From Kordia sp045105435 (GTDB taxonomy: Bacteria; Bacteroidota; Bacteroidia; Flavobacteriales; Flavobacteriaceae), in contig NZ_JBGCDL010000061.1 in NCBI RefSeq assembly GCF_045105435.1, positions 1 through 6,131 on the forward strand: a stretch of DNA of 6,131 nucleotides, given 5' to 3'. Both the position numbers and the translations under genes were made by a program. The notes beneath the pieces are model-generated. The model saw only the letters and a list, made by a program, of their open reading frames with translations. It was not told where the DNA came from and did not search any database. Positions 6,054 through 6,131 of this stretch are shown piece after piece; the first letter of the stretch is position 1, and each line of letters opens with the position of its first letter.

Positions 6054-6131
6054 ATGAAGTTAGACATATTAGCTATTGGCGCGCATCCTGATGATGTAGA
6101 ATTGGGTTGTGGCGCTACGATTGCTAAAGAA
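6054..6131 (+). CDS. bshB1: BshB1, bacillithiol biosynthesis deacetylase (3' truncated by window edge)
   Basis: Only the first 26 codons are present, and the frame is open to the last base. The start MKLDILAIGAHPDDVELGCG is highly characteristic of BshB1, a LmbE-like (PF02585) zinc-dependent deacetylase. It removes the acetyl group from N-acetylglucosaminyl-malate, the second step of bacillithiol synthesis in the cytoplasm. H11, D13 and D14 of the AHPDD motif are the metal-binding and catalytic residues seen here; the remaining zinc ligand would be further downstream. ATG 6054 is the natural start because the motif begins a few residues later. It follows the peptidase gene by 83 bp with a weak promoter box between, so it may be its own transcription unit or read-through. 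Other LmbE-like deacetylases share AHPDD, but the VELGCGATIAKE continuation favours BshB1. Confidence 0.85.
   Translation, partial: MKLDILAIGAHPDDVELGCGATIAKE

Overview
The window looks like ordinary chromosome from a low-GC member of the Bacteroidota, most likely a marine flavobacterium (family Flavobacteriaceae; a Kordia-like genus is only a guess). The reasons are the AT-rich sequence, start codons without clear Shine-Dalgarno sites, TAnnTTTG-type -7 promoter boxes, short-lipobox lipoproteins, and protein types typical of that group: a Bacteroidota-style S41 peptidase with an N-terminal beta-sandwich, and BshB1. I see no tRNA, rRNA, CRISPR array, insertion sequence or phage gene.

Layout. 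The left edge holds the 3' end of an RluA-type pseudouridine synthase gene (+). It converges, with a 5-bp gap, on a small three-helix membrane protein gene (-). A 123-bp divergent gap follows. Next come a lipoprotein glutathione peroxidase and, 18 bp later, a PLP-dependent trans-sulfuration enzyme (cystathionine gamma-synthase/lyase family). These two probably form one operon, closed by a clear intrinsic terminator at 2461-2495. A second pair follows: an unknown lipoprotein and, 17 bp later, an unknown secreted protein. After a 162-bp AT-rich regulatory gap lies a 739-residue exported S41-family peptidase. The right edge carries the first 26 codons of bshB1, a bacillithiol-biosynthesis deacetylase.

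How the genes may work together. Three genes touch low-molecular-weight thiol and peroxide chemistry: the Cys-type peroxidase, the sulfur amino acid enzyme and the bacillithiol deacetylase. Only the first two are close enough to be called an operon; the link to bshB1 is inference. Four of the predicted products are exported or lipid-anchored, so much of the window serves the cell envelope.

The most interesting observations are in the S41 peptidase. It has an internal duplication of a helical segment (residues 222-262 and 359-399, ungapped, offset 137). The first copy ends in a CxxC motif, and the second runs into a DDTHAN motif whose His is a catalytic candidate. The catalytic Lys of Ctp/Prc-type S41 enzymes appears to be absent. 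I found no convincing wholly new system here.
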